Made by a program: the position numbers and the translations under genes
DNA from: Chryseobacterium paludis
GTDB lineage: Bacteria; Bacteroidota; Bacteroidia; Flavobacteriales; Weeksellaceae
Assembly: GCF_025403485.1 (NCBI RefSeq)
Contig: NZ_CP099966.1
Location: 4,958,501 to 5,022,500 of the forward strand
Reading direction: 5' to 3'
Length of the DNA stretch: 64,000 bases
The notes under the pieces: generated by a model
Databases searched by the model: none
What the model was told of the DNA's origin: nothing
The model's input: only the letters and a program-made list of their open reading frames with translations
In this document: one piece after another, positions 1-7,859 of the stretch
Layout of the letters: every line of letters starts with the position of its first letter
How positions within the stretch are numbered: the first letter of the stretch is position 1

Positions 1-203
1 TGTACAATACCTGTTGGCCTTTCTTCTTTTATCTCTTCCACGGGTACATTTAAAGCTGCCGCCAACTTTTCCCATTCATCATCATATATTCTTATTTCTC
101 CTCTTTCCTTACGAGAGTAATTGGAAGGATCGGTTGCGATGATACCTGCCAGTTTTTCCTGAGAGAATCCTCTCTGTTTTCTTAGATTTCGTAGCTTTTC
201 CAT
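1..203 (-). CDS. XRE-family helix-turn-helix regulator, N-terminal part (3' end outside window)
   Basis: Reading leftward from ATG at 203, 67 codons stay open to the window edge. The protein begins MEKLRNLRKQRGFSQEKLA and continues GIIATDPSNYSRKERGE, the five-helix DNA-binding domain of the XRE/Cro family; the recognition helix lies around residues 27-38. The rest (EWEKLAAALNVPVEEI) is the usual continuation of such domains. The gene runs out of the window, so total length and any C-terminal domain are unknown. A TATATTTG box and a palindrome lie just upstream (223-236), suggesting autoregulation. The family call is strong; target genes are unknown. Confidence 0.85.
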   Translation of the reverse strand, partial: MEKLRNLRKQRGFSQEKLAGIIATDPSNYSRKERGEIRIYDDEWEKLAAALNVPVEEIKEERPTGIV

Positions 204-633
204 AATGAGATTGTATCCGTGTTTTGTACAAATATAAAAAAAAAATGACTCAGTTTTTTTTACGTTTTACTTTTAATAGATGGAAGGAGGTGTTTTTTTA
301 ACGCAAAGAAAAATTGGATACATACATATAAAGGCAATAAAGACTTTAAATCAATGAAATTGATTTTTCAAAAGCTAACTTAATCGGCGACTTCGTCGCT
401 ACTCTTTGCAAACTTATAATAAAGCAGTTTGTAGCTAAAACTTTGCGTTTAAAAAATAACTACAAAAGCCACAAAAGTTTTTGAACACTTTAGTTTCTTA
501 AAGTTCATTAGTGCTGTATAAGAAGTTCACATAAATTGAAAATCAAAGATTTTCGAGATAGAATCCTTTTTCATTATTGGAGCTCTTTACCAAAATAAAT
601 TTTAAATTTATAAGATATTAAAAATGAAAATTT
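204..633. other. Intergenic stretch with relic repeat sequence
   Basis: No gene is supported in this 430-bp gap. It holds the XRE promoter, a short hairpin (GCGAC-TTC-GTCGC, 387-399), and AT-rich text with 'aacgcaaag', 'actttgcgttt' and 'ttttcgagatag' fragments. These resemble the debris at 3390-3530 and the repeat at 1151-1270, so it looks like decayed dispersed-repeat material. The AT-rich part before 634 presumably carries the promoter of the next gene, but no clear box was seen. Confidence 0.5.
223..236 (-). promoter_or_regulatory. Promoter -7 box and palindrome upstream of the XRE gene
   Basis: On the minus strand TATATTTG (229-236) fits the Bacteroidota -7 consensus TAnnTTTG. It overlaps the perfect 10-bp palindrome TTTGTACAAA (223-232). 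A small XRE regulator binding its own -7 region would be typical, but this is inference; no clear -33 element was found. Confidence 0.4.
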
Positions 634-1077
634 ATGAAGAAAACATTATTAACATTTTCTTTATTAATGGCTTCTTTTTTATTTTCACAAGATGTAAATC
701 CTCCAACAGTTAATAAACCTTCGGCAAATAATAAAATATTAGTTGATCAGTTAATTGAGTCTACGGATTTTGAAAATTATTTCATGGCATATTGCAAAAG
801 AAAAATAGAACAAGCAGCTAAAAATAAGAATTGGGATAATAGTAAAAAGCAAAAAATAATTAGCTCTGTCGATTTTAAGTTATACAAAGACACTATTTAC
901 AATGCATTTTCTTTTGATTCTGATGAGGATTTAAAAAGTATGGTTGATTTATTTAAAAAGATAAATAAAGATCGCAATTATTCAATGTCAAAATTATTTC
1001 CTTTTGATGCTTTAATGCAATATAATTTAGAAGGATATGTTGAAACAGTAATTGACGAAAAATATATAAAACAATAG
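634..1077 (+). CDS. Small exported protein of unknown function
   Basis: A 147-residue protein with a clear signal peptide (MKKTLLTFSLLMASFLFSQ, cleavage expected near residue 19). The mature part is charged and predicted helical, with no cysteines besides the one in MAYCKRK and no catalytic motif. The spacing of helices is vaguely like DUF2059 proteins, but I cannot place it in a family with confidence. Start ATG is chosen because the signal peptide begins there. A strong intrinsic terminator follows immediately, so it is probably monocistronic. It is likely periplasmic or secreted. Confidence 0.7.
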   Translation: MKKTLLTFSLLMASFLFSQDVNPPTVNKPSANNKILVDQLIESTDFENYFMAYCKRKIEQAAKNKNWDNSKKQKIISSVDFKLYKDTIYNAFSFDSDEDLKSMVDLFKKINKDRNYSMSKLFPFDALMQYNLEGYVETVIDEKYIKQ

Positions 1078-1078
1078 C

Positions 1079-1110
1079 AAAACACCACCACAATAATGTG
1101 GTGTTTTTAT
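1079..1110 (+). terminator. Intrinsic terminator of the 634-1077 gene
   Basis: A perfect 10-bp stem AAAACACCAC / GTGGTGTTTT with a 9-nt loop, followed by a T-run, starting 2 bases after the stop codon. Confidence 0.85.
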
Positions 1111-1150
1111 TTTAGAAAATGTTGAATTCTATCACTTCAAGGGGTAGAAA

Positions 1151-1270
1151 CTTCTCGATACGATTTTCTTCAAAAATCTACTCGAAGTGACGACAACGCT
1201 TAGAAATCTGTATACATCGTCAGTTCGAGTGAAATGATTGGGAATGGAAAATCATTTTGTATCGAGAACA
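1151..1270. repeat. Dispersed intergenic repeat, copy A (imperfect long palindrome)
   Basis: The outer arms TTCTCGATACGATTTTC (1152-1168) and GAAAATCATTTTGTATCGAG (1247-1266) are inverted, as are the inner arms TACTCGAAGTGACG (1179-1192) and CGTCAGTTCGAGT (1218-1230). A second copy with the same order of blocks lies at 3670-3793. The structure is that of a non-autonomous, foldable repeat rather than a gene. Confidence 0.8.
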
Positions 1271-1329
1271 TGTTTCCGAGAACCTTATAAATTGGTGAAA
1301 TTATTATTAAATAATTACCATCTTACATT

Positions 1330-1815
1330 TTAGTTGAGCTTCACCTTATAACTTAAGTAAAACAGCGACAAACTTATTAATAAAAATAAAGAACCACTGA
1401 AATATAAATAAATTTTAAAATCATTAAACCAATTTTCAAAATACAAAGGTTTAAAAGGGAATGAAGCATATTTTAGAAAGATGATCAGAAAGCTGAGAAT
1501 GATAACCATTAAGGAGTTGAACCAGCTTATTTTTCGTTTTGAAGAGATCCAGATGCAAATCAAACAACCTATTACAAATCCATAAATTTGGTAATTTCTA
1601 ATTGTATTGATGAGATCATTGAATTTTAGTATATCGATCTTATTTTTATCGAAAAACACTGCCAAATCCACGGAACTATTAGCCGAATTTAGAAAAAGCT
1701 GCGAAAGTTGCATATCCGTTAAATACGAAAATACTTGCGGTGAAAGAACAATGAAATTAAATGCAATAATCTGGATGATGATGTATTTAACTTCTATTTT
1801 ACTGAAAAAATTCAT
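1330..1815 (-). CDS. Small integral membrane protein of unknown function
   Basis: A 161-residue, Ile/Phe/Leu-rich protein. About four membrane segments are visible: residues 10-30 (YIIIQIIAFNFIVLSPQVF), 75-92 (IYGFVIGCLICIWIS), 98-116 (FNSLMVIILSFLIIFLKYA) and 137-156 (YLYFSGSLFLLISLSLFYL). The loop between the first two segments is moderately charged. No family was recognised. The gene stands alone between repeat copy A and the SDR gene, on the same strand as the latter but about 100 bp downstream. It is likely a cytoplasmic-membrane protein. Confidence 0.65.
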   Translation of the reverse strand: MNFFSKIEVKYIIIQIIAFNFIVLSPQVFSYLTDMQLSQLFLNSANSSVDLAVFFDKNKIDILKFNDLINTIRNYQIYGFVIGCLICIWISSKRKISWFNSLMVIILSFLIIFLKYASFPFKPLYFENWFNDFKIYLYFSGSLFLLISLSLFYLSYKVKLN

Positions 1816-1915
1816 GGCATTATATTAGTCAACAAAAATATAAAACAAAAAAGAGAAACCTTTAGGTCTCTCTCAAAATCATTAATACATATTACTTTTT
1901 ACATGGTACAAAAAA

Positions 1916-2653
1916 TTACCACGGACTAATTCCTATCTCATCTTCAATATCATTACTGTAAAATTGTCCTGTCGGGGCATTTTCATCAGTCAGCGTGTGT
2001 TTAATAATGAAAGATGCGGCGCTTTCTACAGAACCCGGACCACTGTGGGCATTGAAATCAGTTGCGGTATAACCGGGATCAATTACATTGACTTTAAAAG
2101 GAAGATCTTTTAATTCATACGCTAATACAATAGTGTAAGCATTTAAAGCTGCTTTTGATGTTCCGTATCCTGCTGTTTTAAAATTGTAATATTTCCAGGT
2201 AGGATCGCTGTGTAGGGTTAAAGAACCAAGTCCCGAGGTAATGTTACTGATTCTCGGACTGTCAGATTTTTTAAGTAAATCTAAAAAAGCCTGTGTAACA
2301 GTGATTACTCCAAAGAAATTGGTGTCAAATACATTTTGGATCTCTTTGATCGAGGTCTCTGATGCCGTTTGAGGGTTGGTTCCTAAGATACCTGCATTAT
2401 TGATCAGGATATCCAGTTTTCCCTGTTCTTTTTCTACAATATTCTTAGCTGCAGCGACTGAATCGGGATTGGTAACATCGATTTCAATGGCTTTGATATT
2501 CTGATACCCATTTTGATTAAGTTCCTCTACTACGGCTTCTCCTTTTTCGAGATTACGACTCCCTAAGTAAACGAATAATCCTTTTGCTGAAAGTTGTTTT
2601 GTTATTTCAAGGCCAATACTTCTGTTGGCTCCTGTTATTAATACTGATTTCAT
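1916..2653 (-). CDS. Short-chain dehydrogenase/reductase (SDR) family oxidoreductase
   Basis: A 245-residue classical SDR. The N-terminal Rossmann motif is TGANRSIG, followed by the NNAG motif (DILINNAGILG), the catalytic Ser (ITSGLGSL) and YGTSK with the catalytic Tyr/Lys, then VNVIDPGYTATDF. It uses NAD(P)H on an unknown carbonyl substrate. The start chosen is MKSVLITGANR at 2653. A longer frame to 2713 exists, but its extra 20 residues are not SDR-like and its start lies inside a palindrome (2706-2721) that looks like an operator. The gene is downstream of, and probably controlled by, the Crp-like regulator at 2730-3299. Confidence 0.85.
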   Translation of the reverse strand: MKSVLITGANRSIGLEITKQLSAKGLFVYLGSRNLEKGEAVVEELNQNGYQNIKAIEIDVTNPDSVAAAKNIVEKEQGKLDILINNAGILGTNPQTASETSIKEIQNVFDTNFFGVITVTQAFLDLLKKSDSPRISNITSGLGSLTLHSDPTWKYYNFKTAGYGTSKAALNAYTIVLAYELKDLPFKVNVIDPGYTATDFNAHSGPGSVESAASFIIKHTLTDENAPTGQFYSNDIEDEIGISPW

Positions 2654-2705
2654 TTTCTTGTTTTTATTTAATAATGTAAAGGTCAAACATTTGAAAATAA
2701 AATCT

Positions 2706-2721
2706 TTTGCCATTTGACAAA
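2706..2721. promoter_or_regulatory. Candidate operator for the Crp-like regulator, upstream of the SDR gene
   Basis: TTTGCC-ATTT-GACAAA, an imperfect 6-4-6 palindrome 52 bases upstream of the SDR start. It nearly matches the perfect palindrome at 3333-3348 upstream of the regulator gene; the flanking 'aaaagtga' is shared too. The N4 spacing is the one used by FNR-type proteins. Confidence 0.5.
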
Positions 2722-2729
2722 AAGTGATC

Positions 2730-3299
2730 TTAGCGTATATTTTTTCTTATTCTACTGAGTGAAGACTGCGTAATGCCTAGGTAAGAAGCGATATAAGAAA
2801 GCGGAATACGGTTAACAACGGTAGGATAGATCTCTAAAAACTTGAGGTATCTCGTTGTTGCATCCTCCGAAACCAAAGGACTTCTTCTTTCCACTTTTTG
2901 GATCAATGCTCTTGAAATAATTTTATGAACAATGGCTTCCCATCCAACAATGGTCTGTAAAAGCTCCAGCCAGTTTTTTCTTGAAAAAACGATCATGGTA
3001 CAATCAGTAACTGCCTGAACATAGGTGCTGGAACAGATTTCATTATCAAAACTTTCCAGATCTACGACCAGATTATTTTCTTCAATAAAATATTTGGTGA
3101 TCTCTTCGCCTTTATTATCGTAATAGCAGACTCGTAAAATACCGTCCACGATGAATCCTACCTGACGGGCAATTTTTCCTGCTTCCGAAAAATAGGCATC
3201 TTTTGGAAAATGAAGTTTAGTGGCTTTGCTTGTGATAAAGTCGATTTGCTGTTGGTTGAGATTTCCAAATCTTAAAATAAAATCGAATAGTTCTTTCAT
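2730..3299 (-). CDS. Crp/Fnr-family transcriptional regulator
   Basis: A 189-residue one-component regulator. Residues 20-110 form the cyclic-nucleotide-binding beta-barrel (FPKDAYFSEAGKIARQVGFI, then YYDNKGEEITKYF). A dimerisation helix follows, and the C-terminal winged helix includes IPLSYIASYLGITQSSLSRI as the helix-turn-helix. The cNMP pocket lacks the canonical RELA motif, as in most Bacteroidota members, so the ligand is unknown. A perfect TTTGCCATTTGGCAAA palindrome lies 34 bases upstream, and a near copy precedes the neighbouring SDR, which suggests autoregulation and local control. Confidence 0.88.
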   Translation of the reverse strand: MKELFDFILRFGNLNQQQIDFITSKATKLHFPKDAYFSEAGKIARQVGFIVDGILRVCYYDNKGEEITKYFIEENNLVVDLESFDNEICSSTYVQAVTDCTMIVFSRKNWLELLQTIVGWEAIVHKIISRALIQKVERRSPLVSEDATTRYLKFLEIYPTVVNRIPLSYIASYLGITQSSLSRIRKNIR

Positions 3300-3332
3300 G
3301 TCCGAAATTTATACAAAGATAAATCTAAAGTA

Positions 3333-3348
3333 TTTGCCATTTGGCAAA
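3333..3348. promoter_or_regulatory. Candidate operator upstream of the Crp-like regulator gene
   Basis: TTTGCC-ATTT-GGCAAA, a perfect 6-4-6 inverted repeat 34 bases upstream of the regulator start. The same motif with one change precedes the SDR gene (2706-2721). Confidence 0.55.
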
Positions 3349-3954
3349 AAGTGAATAGGTTACTGGTGTTAATATCAAATTGGGAATGTTTATACGCAAA
3401 GACGCAAAGTTTTTTTAGTTATTGCGTTTTTAAGACGCAAGGATTTTTATCTGCGATAAAAATTTCAAACAATCTGTGTGATCTGCGAAATCTGTGAGAA
3501 GCAAAAAGTTCTTAAACACTTAGCTATTTTAGATTTAAATGATTTTGCATTTGAAATATACATAAGATGAAAATCGAATAATTTCTTGTTTAAATTATCA
3601 AAATATTGATGTTAGATTCTTTCAGAATGACAAAGATTGAGGATCAATGAGTTATCGGATTTTAACAATTTTCCGATATGATTTTCTTCAAAAATCAACT
3701 GGAAGTGACGATAAGACTTTGATCGTTTTGTATACCGTCAGTTCGAGTGAAATTATTTGGAATGTAATGGAAAATAATTTTGTATCGAGAACCTGTTGCC
3801 GTAGTTTTGAATTTGTCATTAATTACATTTAATCTTCGATTTCACAACGAAGAAGAAAGTTAGTCATTTAATCAAAAATCGACACGAAGTTACGGCTGTT
3901 CAATTCATTATTTTAGAGATTACTTACTTATAAGCAACTTTGCTGGAATGGTAG
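3349..3954. other. Long intergenic region made of repeat debris
   Basis: About 600 bp without a credible gene. From 3390 to 3530 the text 'acgcaaagacgcaaag ... gacgcaagg ... atctgtgtgatctgcg' is an internally repetitive filler similar to fragments at 300-460. Then comes repeat copy B (3670-3793), and at 3872-3894 a further partial arm (tcaaaaatcgacacgaagtt). A 61-codon open frame inside copy B is not a gene. Confidence 0.6.
3670..3793. repeat. Dispersed intergenic repeat, copy B
   Basis: It carries the same ordered blocks as copy A: CCGATATGATTTTCTTCAA, then CTGGAAGTGACGA, CCGTCAGTTCGAGTGAAAT and TTTTGTATCGAGAAC. It is somewhat diverged from copy A, mostly in the left arm and the centre. Confidence 0.75.
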
Positions 3955-4920
3955 CTAGTGTGGTATTGGCATGGGTTGGTCATTAAGATTTTCTCCTACG
4001 TAATAATCATCAATAGTAAACATTTTGTTCTCCCATTTAGATTCAATTTTTTTTGAATCCTCTGGTCCATTATTCAATTTTTTATAGAAGATCGTCTGGG
4101 TCTTTGTGTCAAAACCAATTTCAAAATTTTTAAAATAACGGCTGGGATAATTAGCTTTGATACGTTTATTGTTGGCAAACCTTAAATACTTCCTTAGACT
4201 TCCATCGCTCTTTTCATCATAATCAACAGAATTTAATTTGAATGACCTCCCTTTAAATGCATTCATAGTTTTCCATTGATTGTTTTCAGTGCTTACAACA
4301 AATGCTCTCTGTCCATGATCTCCCATGTCTTCGACCAGTAAAATATGAGTGTTATCAATTGTCTCAAATTTTGAGATCGGGGCATTTGATGTTAGCGCCT
4401 TACTTTCAAAAACAATTTTGTTCTTTGCATTATCTTTTATGTAATAAGTGCCTTCTCCATTGAGTTTATAGTAATAAATTATATATTGCTTTTCACTTAT
4501 TGTAAAGGGTTGAATATAAAATGAAACAAAATTGGATAACTGATAATCATAGATAGGATAAAGGACAACCTGATAATACACATTATTTTCTAATGATTTA
4601 TTGTAAGGATCGATTCTTAAAGATTTGAAAGAGTAATTGTTGTTGCCAATGATGTAATCTGTTTTATTATCGATGCTGTTACTTTTTAAATGATCCAAGT
4701 TCTGACTGTCTTTATGCATGATAAATTCAAGAAATGCTTTTTCAGCATTTTGTTTGAATTTTATGGTATTGGCTTCTGTTTTAGGCGTTGAATTTATTTT
4801 ACCAAGATCATAATTGATTAAAAAATCAACCTCTTTTCTGAATTTTTCCAGTTCCTTAACCTGGCCGAATGAATAAAAGCCCAGCAATAGCGCTCCAAGA
4901 AATAAAGACTTAAGTTTCAT
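3955..4920 (-). CDS. Exported protein of unknown function
   Basis: A 321-residue protein with a signal peptide (MKLKSLFLGALLLGFYSFGQ, cleavage near residue 20). The mature part is rich in Lys, Asn, Tyr and Asp and probably beta-rich, with alternating hydrophobic residues (YYQVVLYPIYDYQLSNFVSF, YIIYYYKLNGEG). No catalytic motif, lipobox or sorting domain was seen. No family was recognised. It stands alone between the repeat region and the DUF2314-ankyrin gene, whose terminator separates them. It is likely periplasmic. Confidence 0.7.
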   Translation of the reverse strand: MKLKSLFLGALLLGFYSFGQVKELEKFRKEVDFLINYDLGKINSTPKTEANTIKFKQNAEKAFLEFIMHKDSQNLDHLKSNSIDNKTDYIIGNNNYSFKSLRIDPYNKSLENNVYYQVVLYPIYDYQLSNFVSFYIQPFTISEKQYIIYYYKLNGEGTYYIKDNAKNKIVFESKALTSNAPISKFETIDNTHILLVEDMGDHGQRAFVVSTENNQWKTMNAFKGRSFKLNSVDYDEKSDGSLRKYLRFANNKRIKANYPSRYFKNFEIGFDTKTQTIFYKKLNNGPEDSKKIESKWENKMFTIDDYYVGENLNDQPMPIPH

Positions 4921-4977
4921 GTTTTAGTTTTTCAATAAGGTTCTAAATATATTAAAATTACGGAATGGTTGCTTTAA

Positions 4978-5003
4978 ATAAAAAAGAAACCCGAAGGCTT
5001 CTC
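4978..5003 (-). terminator. Intrinsic terminator of the DUF2314-ankyrin gene
   Basis: On the minus strand AGAAGCC-TTCG-GGTTTCT followed by TTTTTTA, about 10 bases after the stop codon at 5013. The stem is imperfect but has a stable TTCG loop. Confidence 0.65.
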
Positions 5004-5012
5004 TTTTATATT

Positions 5013-5831
5013 TTAATTACTTAAAACAGGAATCAAATGTTCCCAATTCAGCTGTCTTGCATAATCGAGTGCTGTTTTTCCGTTCTTGGCTTGTGCATTC
5101 TTATCAGCACCGGCTTCCAGTAAGATTTTTATTGAAGTTAAATTTCCAGCAATTGTTTCTCTGTGAAGAAGTGTAAATCCATTTTCGTCTGCATAATTCA
5201 TCTCATCAGGATAATCTTTTAAAAACTGGACAAAATTTTCCTTGGAGTTTCTACTCATTGGATGTTCGATGAGGTTTTCGGGTTGTTCTTTCTGCCCATG
5301 AACGATTTCAATGTCGTTATAATCTCCAAAATCCAGCCCCCAGGCTTTGTCATGTTCTTTTCTTTCTGAAGCTGACATATCGGAACGCATCTTCTGAATG
5401 GTAAAACCACCATAAGCTTTTGGTAAAGGTTCTGCTGAAGATGAGAAAAGTTTAGAGAGACCTTTGGGCTTTGGGGTCATTGGGGTCATGGCAAAAAGCC
5501 AGTCACTGATTTCATTTAAAGGGACATCCACATAATCACCAACTTCTATATTGGTAAGGTCATTGGGTTGGTTGATCAAGATTCCTTTTACACGATCACC
5601 ATCGAAATCAATTTCATTAAGCCACATATGTTCTACGATTGGCTCATCAGAATCTGGGTTTTCCTGAGAAAAAGCAGCTTTTACACAAGAAACATTAAGT
5701 CCCGGAATAATTCTGTTATACTCCCAGGATTGTTCTCTCCAGAAGTATTTAAAAGTTTCCTGAGCCTTTTTATAGGCTTCAATCATTTTCGGATCGCTTC
5801 CGTCTGCAAAAAAAACGGTACTGTTTTCCAT
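5013..5831 (-). CDS. DUF2314 protein with C-terminal ankyrin repeats
   Basis: A 272-residue cytoplasmic protein without a signal peptide. Residues about 20-115 match the DUF2314 domain (FKYFWREQSW, VEHMWLNEIDFDGDRVKGIL, VGDYVDVPLNEISDWLF). Residues about 195-270 form two ankyrin repeats (NGFTLLHRETIAGNLTSIKI, then NGKTALDYARQLNWEHLIPV). Such fusions are common in Bacteroidota and are often linked with protein-protein interaction or polymorphic-toxin immunity, but no toxin is nearby, so the role is open. A hairpin terminator follows. Confidence 0.75.
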   Translation of the reverse strand: MENSTVFFADGSDPKMIEAYKKAQETFKYFWREQSWEYNRIIPGLNVSCVKAAFSQENPDSDEPIVEHMWLNEIDFDGDRVKGILINQPNDLTNIEVGDYVDVPLNEISDWLFAMTPMTPKPKGLSKLFSSSAEPLPKAYGGFTIQKMRSDMSASERKEHDKAWGLDFGDYNDIEIVHGQKEQPENLIEHPMSRNSKENFVQFLKDYPDEMNYADENGFTLLHRETIAGNLTSIKILLEAGADKNAQAKNGKTALDYARQLNWEHLIPVLSN

Positions 5832-6116
5832 TGTATCTAAAATATTTTGTGATTAAGGTTAAAAGAAAGAATCGGAATAAGTTGCTGAAAAGCATTACAA
5901 ACACTTATAAAGCCGAACTATTTAATGGACTAAAATACGAAAAATAGTACTTGATGGTTTGGGATTTATGATAAAATTTTCTTAAAAAACGAGACTAGAT
6001 GTAGTTTTATATTGAGCAATGTTAATAAATATTTGGCAAAGCTAGTGTAAGAAATTTTTAAAATACCTAAAATTGCACATTGAAATCTGAAGGTTTAATA
6101 AAAGGAGAAAAGTTAA

Positions 6117-6656
6117 ATGGGAATAGTAAAGAAGTTGTTTTTTTTAATGTTGATTGGTGCTTCAAGTTTAATCTTATCACAGACTAAAGCGAAAGTAATA
6201 GGTATCAAAGATGGAGATACTATTTTGGTTCTTGATCAAGATAATAACCAAGTTACATTGCGCCTCGCAGAAATAGATTGTCCGGAAAAAGGACAGCCAT
6301 TTGGAAAAAATGCCAAGCAGTTCACGAGTGATCTTGTTTATGGTAAACAAATCCAATATTACAAAACCAATTCTGACCGATATGGTAGAATAATAGCTAA
6401 AGTGTATTTTAATAATGACCAGTATCTCTCTGAAAAAATTATAAAAGAAGGTTTTGGATGGTGGTATTATCAATATTCTGATAACCAAAATTTAGGGGTA
6501 TTAGAATCTAAAGCAAGATCTCTTAAATTAGGACTTTGGTCGGGTAGTGGAACCGTTTCACCTTGGGAATGGAGAAAAGCAAAAAGAGCAGCTTATCAAG
6601 AGAGAAAAGCAAAAGCTAAACTATCATCAATCTCGTTAAAGGAAATTTCAAAGTAA
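6117..6656 (+). CDS. Secreted thermonuclease-like nuclease (SNase fold)
   Basis: A 179-residue protein: signal peptide (residues 1-21, ending LILSQ), then the SNase/OB-fold domain. Equivalents of the staphylococcal nuclease catalytic residues are visible: Arg49 and Glu57 in RLAEIDCPE, and Arg91 in DRYGRIIAKV. Calcium-ligand acids are present in IKDGDTI and EIDCPE. The tail is Lys/Ala-rich. It probably degrades extracellular or periplasmic DNA/RNA. The ATG is preceded by AAGGAG at 13-15 bases, an unusually clear Shine-Dalgarno-like sequence for this genome. It is an independent gene, convergent with the DUF4268 gene. Confidence 0.88.
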   Translation: MGIVKKLFFLMLIGASSLILSQTKAKVIGIKDGDTILVLDQDNNQVTLRLAEIDCPEKGQPFGKNAKQFTSDLVYGKQIQYYKTNSDRYGRIIAKVYFNNDQYLSEKIIKEGFGWWYYQYSDNQNLGVLESKARSLKLGLWSGSGTVSPWEWRKAKRAAYQERKAKAKLSSISLKEISK

Positions 6657-6707
6657 ATTGACTGATTTCAATTTTAAGTTGTCTTACTAAAGAATGTTTT
6701 TTGAAGG

Positions 6708-7136
6708 TTAAACATCCTTTATAAAGTCTTCATACTCATAATAAAATCTTTCGAAACCATCCATTTTTTCAACAAAAAATTCGAAAATATCACTCCAGGT
6801 GTTTTTATTAAAGATGGAAACGTTATGTTTTTCGATCCAGATTTTACTGATCACTTTTCCGTTATCTAAAGTGAAATATTCATCTTTATTGAACTCGCCC
6901 ACATAATCTTTAAGAATGTCCTCCAAAGACCATATCTTCTCATAATACGCGTTCCTAAAAATTTCATCCTTCATTTCAATATCCAGAGAAACTTCAGCTT
7001 TTTTATTATCTGCATTAAATTTAAATGCAAAGTCTTTCACTTTTGTATCATATAACATCCATTTTCTTGGAAACGACTTTCCAAAAGCCGTCCAAAACTC
7101 CTTCTTTAGCTGCTGTGCTTCTTGTTTACTGAACAT
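6708..7136 (-). CDS. DUF4268 family protein
   Basis: A 142-residue cytoplasmic protein beginning MFSKQEAQQLKKEFWTAFGK, the hallmark of stand-alone DUF4268 proteins of Bacteroidota. Aromatic- and acid-rich segments follow (YYEKIWSLEDILKDYVGEF, FYYEYEDFIKDV). In other bacteria this domain is appended to nuclease or restriction-like proteins; alone it has no known activity. It is convergent with the nuclease gene (52-bp gap). The assignment rests on the N-terminal motif and length. Confidence 0.75.
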   Translation of the reverse strand: MFSKQEAQQLKKEFWTAFGKSFPRKWMLYDTKVKDFAFKFNADNKKAEVSLDIEMKDEIFRNAYYEKIWSLEDILKDYVGEFNKDEYFTLDNGKVISKIWIEKHNVSIFNKNTWSDIFEFFVEKMDGFERFYYEYEDFIKDV

Positions 7137-7363
7137 AAAACAAACTTAATGAATTATAAGGAAAAGTGCAAAAGTATAGATATTGAAATCGCAGGATAAG
7201 TAATTTAATCCATTTACCTAAATCGGGGGAGATCGTGTATAAATGATTAGAATTATGGGAGTAGAAGTATTTATTAATGTAACTTAGTACAAGATACATA
7301 GTGTCGCTTGTGGCTAAGTAGAGTTTATTACACAATTGAAACTATTTTCTTAAATTTGCTGTA

Positions 7364-7771
7364 ATGTTGTCAAAAAAATCTCAATATGCTTTTAAGGCAC
7401 TTTCATATCTTGTAGAAAAAAGAAATGAAGGGCCTACGCTTATTTCCGAAATCGCAGAACATAAGAAAATTCCGTTGAAATTTTTGGAAAATATTCTGCT
7501 TGAACTAAAAAAATCAAGCATCCTTGATAGTAAGAAAGGAAAGGGTGGTGGATATTTCTTTAAAGAAAATCCCGCGAATGTGACGCTTGCTAAAATTATC
7601 CGTTTAGTGAACGGACCTATTGCTATGCTTCCCTGTGTAAGTTTAAATTTCTATGAAAAATGTGATGACTGCAATGAAGATCACTGTGGTCTACACGATG
7701 TACTTATCGAAGTTCGGGATGCCTCACTTAGGATCCTTGAAGAAAAAACATTAATGGATTTGATCGACTGA
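7364..7771 (+). CDS. Rrf2-family transcriptional regulator with Fe-S-type cysteines
   Basis: A 135-residue regulator beginning MLSKKSQYAFKALSYLV, the usual Rrf2 start, with a winged helix (TLISEIAEHKKIPLKFLENI and the GKGGGY wing). Near residues 88-106, PCVSLNFYEKCDDCNEDHC offers four cysteines, enough to bind an iron-sulfur cluster as in IscR/NsrR/RsrR. The next genes are a small ORF and a TSUP permease, so it may respond to a sulfur or redox signal. A TAAATTTG box (7351-7358) ends only 5 bases before the ATG, so the transcript may be leaderless. Confidence 0.88.
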   Translation: MLSKKSQYAFKALSYLVEKRNEGPTLISEIAEHKKIPLKFLENILLELKKSSILDSKKGKGGGYFFKENPANVTLAKIIRLVNGPIAMLPCVSLNFYEKCDDCNEDHCGLHDVLIEVRDASLRILEEKTLMDLID

Positions 7772-7859
7772 TCTGATCCTTTTTTTTGAATTATTAGTCT
7801 ACATTTTTGGTAGGATAATTATTTTGTTTGATATTTGCAAGACGCCAAATGAACAGACT

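Noticed and set aside
1607..1828. Open frame on the plus strand opposite the membrane protein gene
   Set aside because: Antisense to a better-supported gene with clear membrane helices.
2654..2713. Longer N-terminus for the SDR
   Set aside because: It would begin inside the palindrome shared with the regulator promoter, and the added residues are not SDR-like.
3647..3832. 61-codon open frame inside repeat copy B
   Set aside because: It lies wholly in the dispersed palindromic repeat; copy A is not open in the same frame, and composition is not protein-like.
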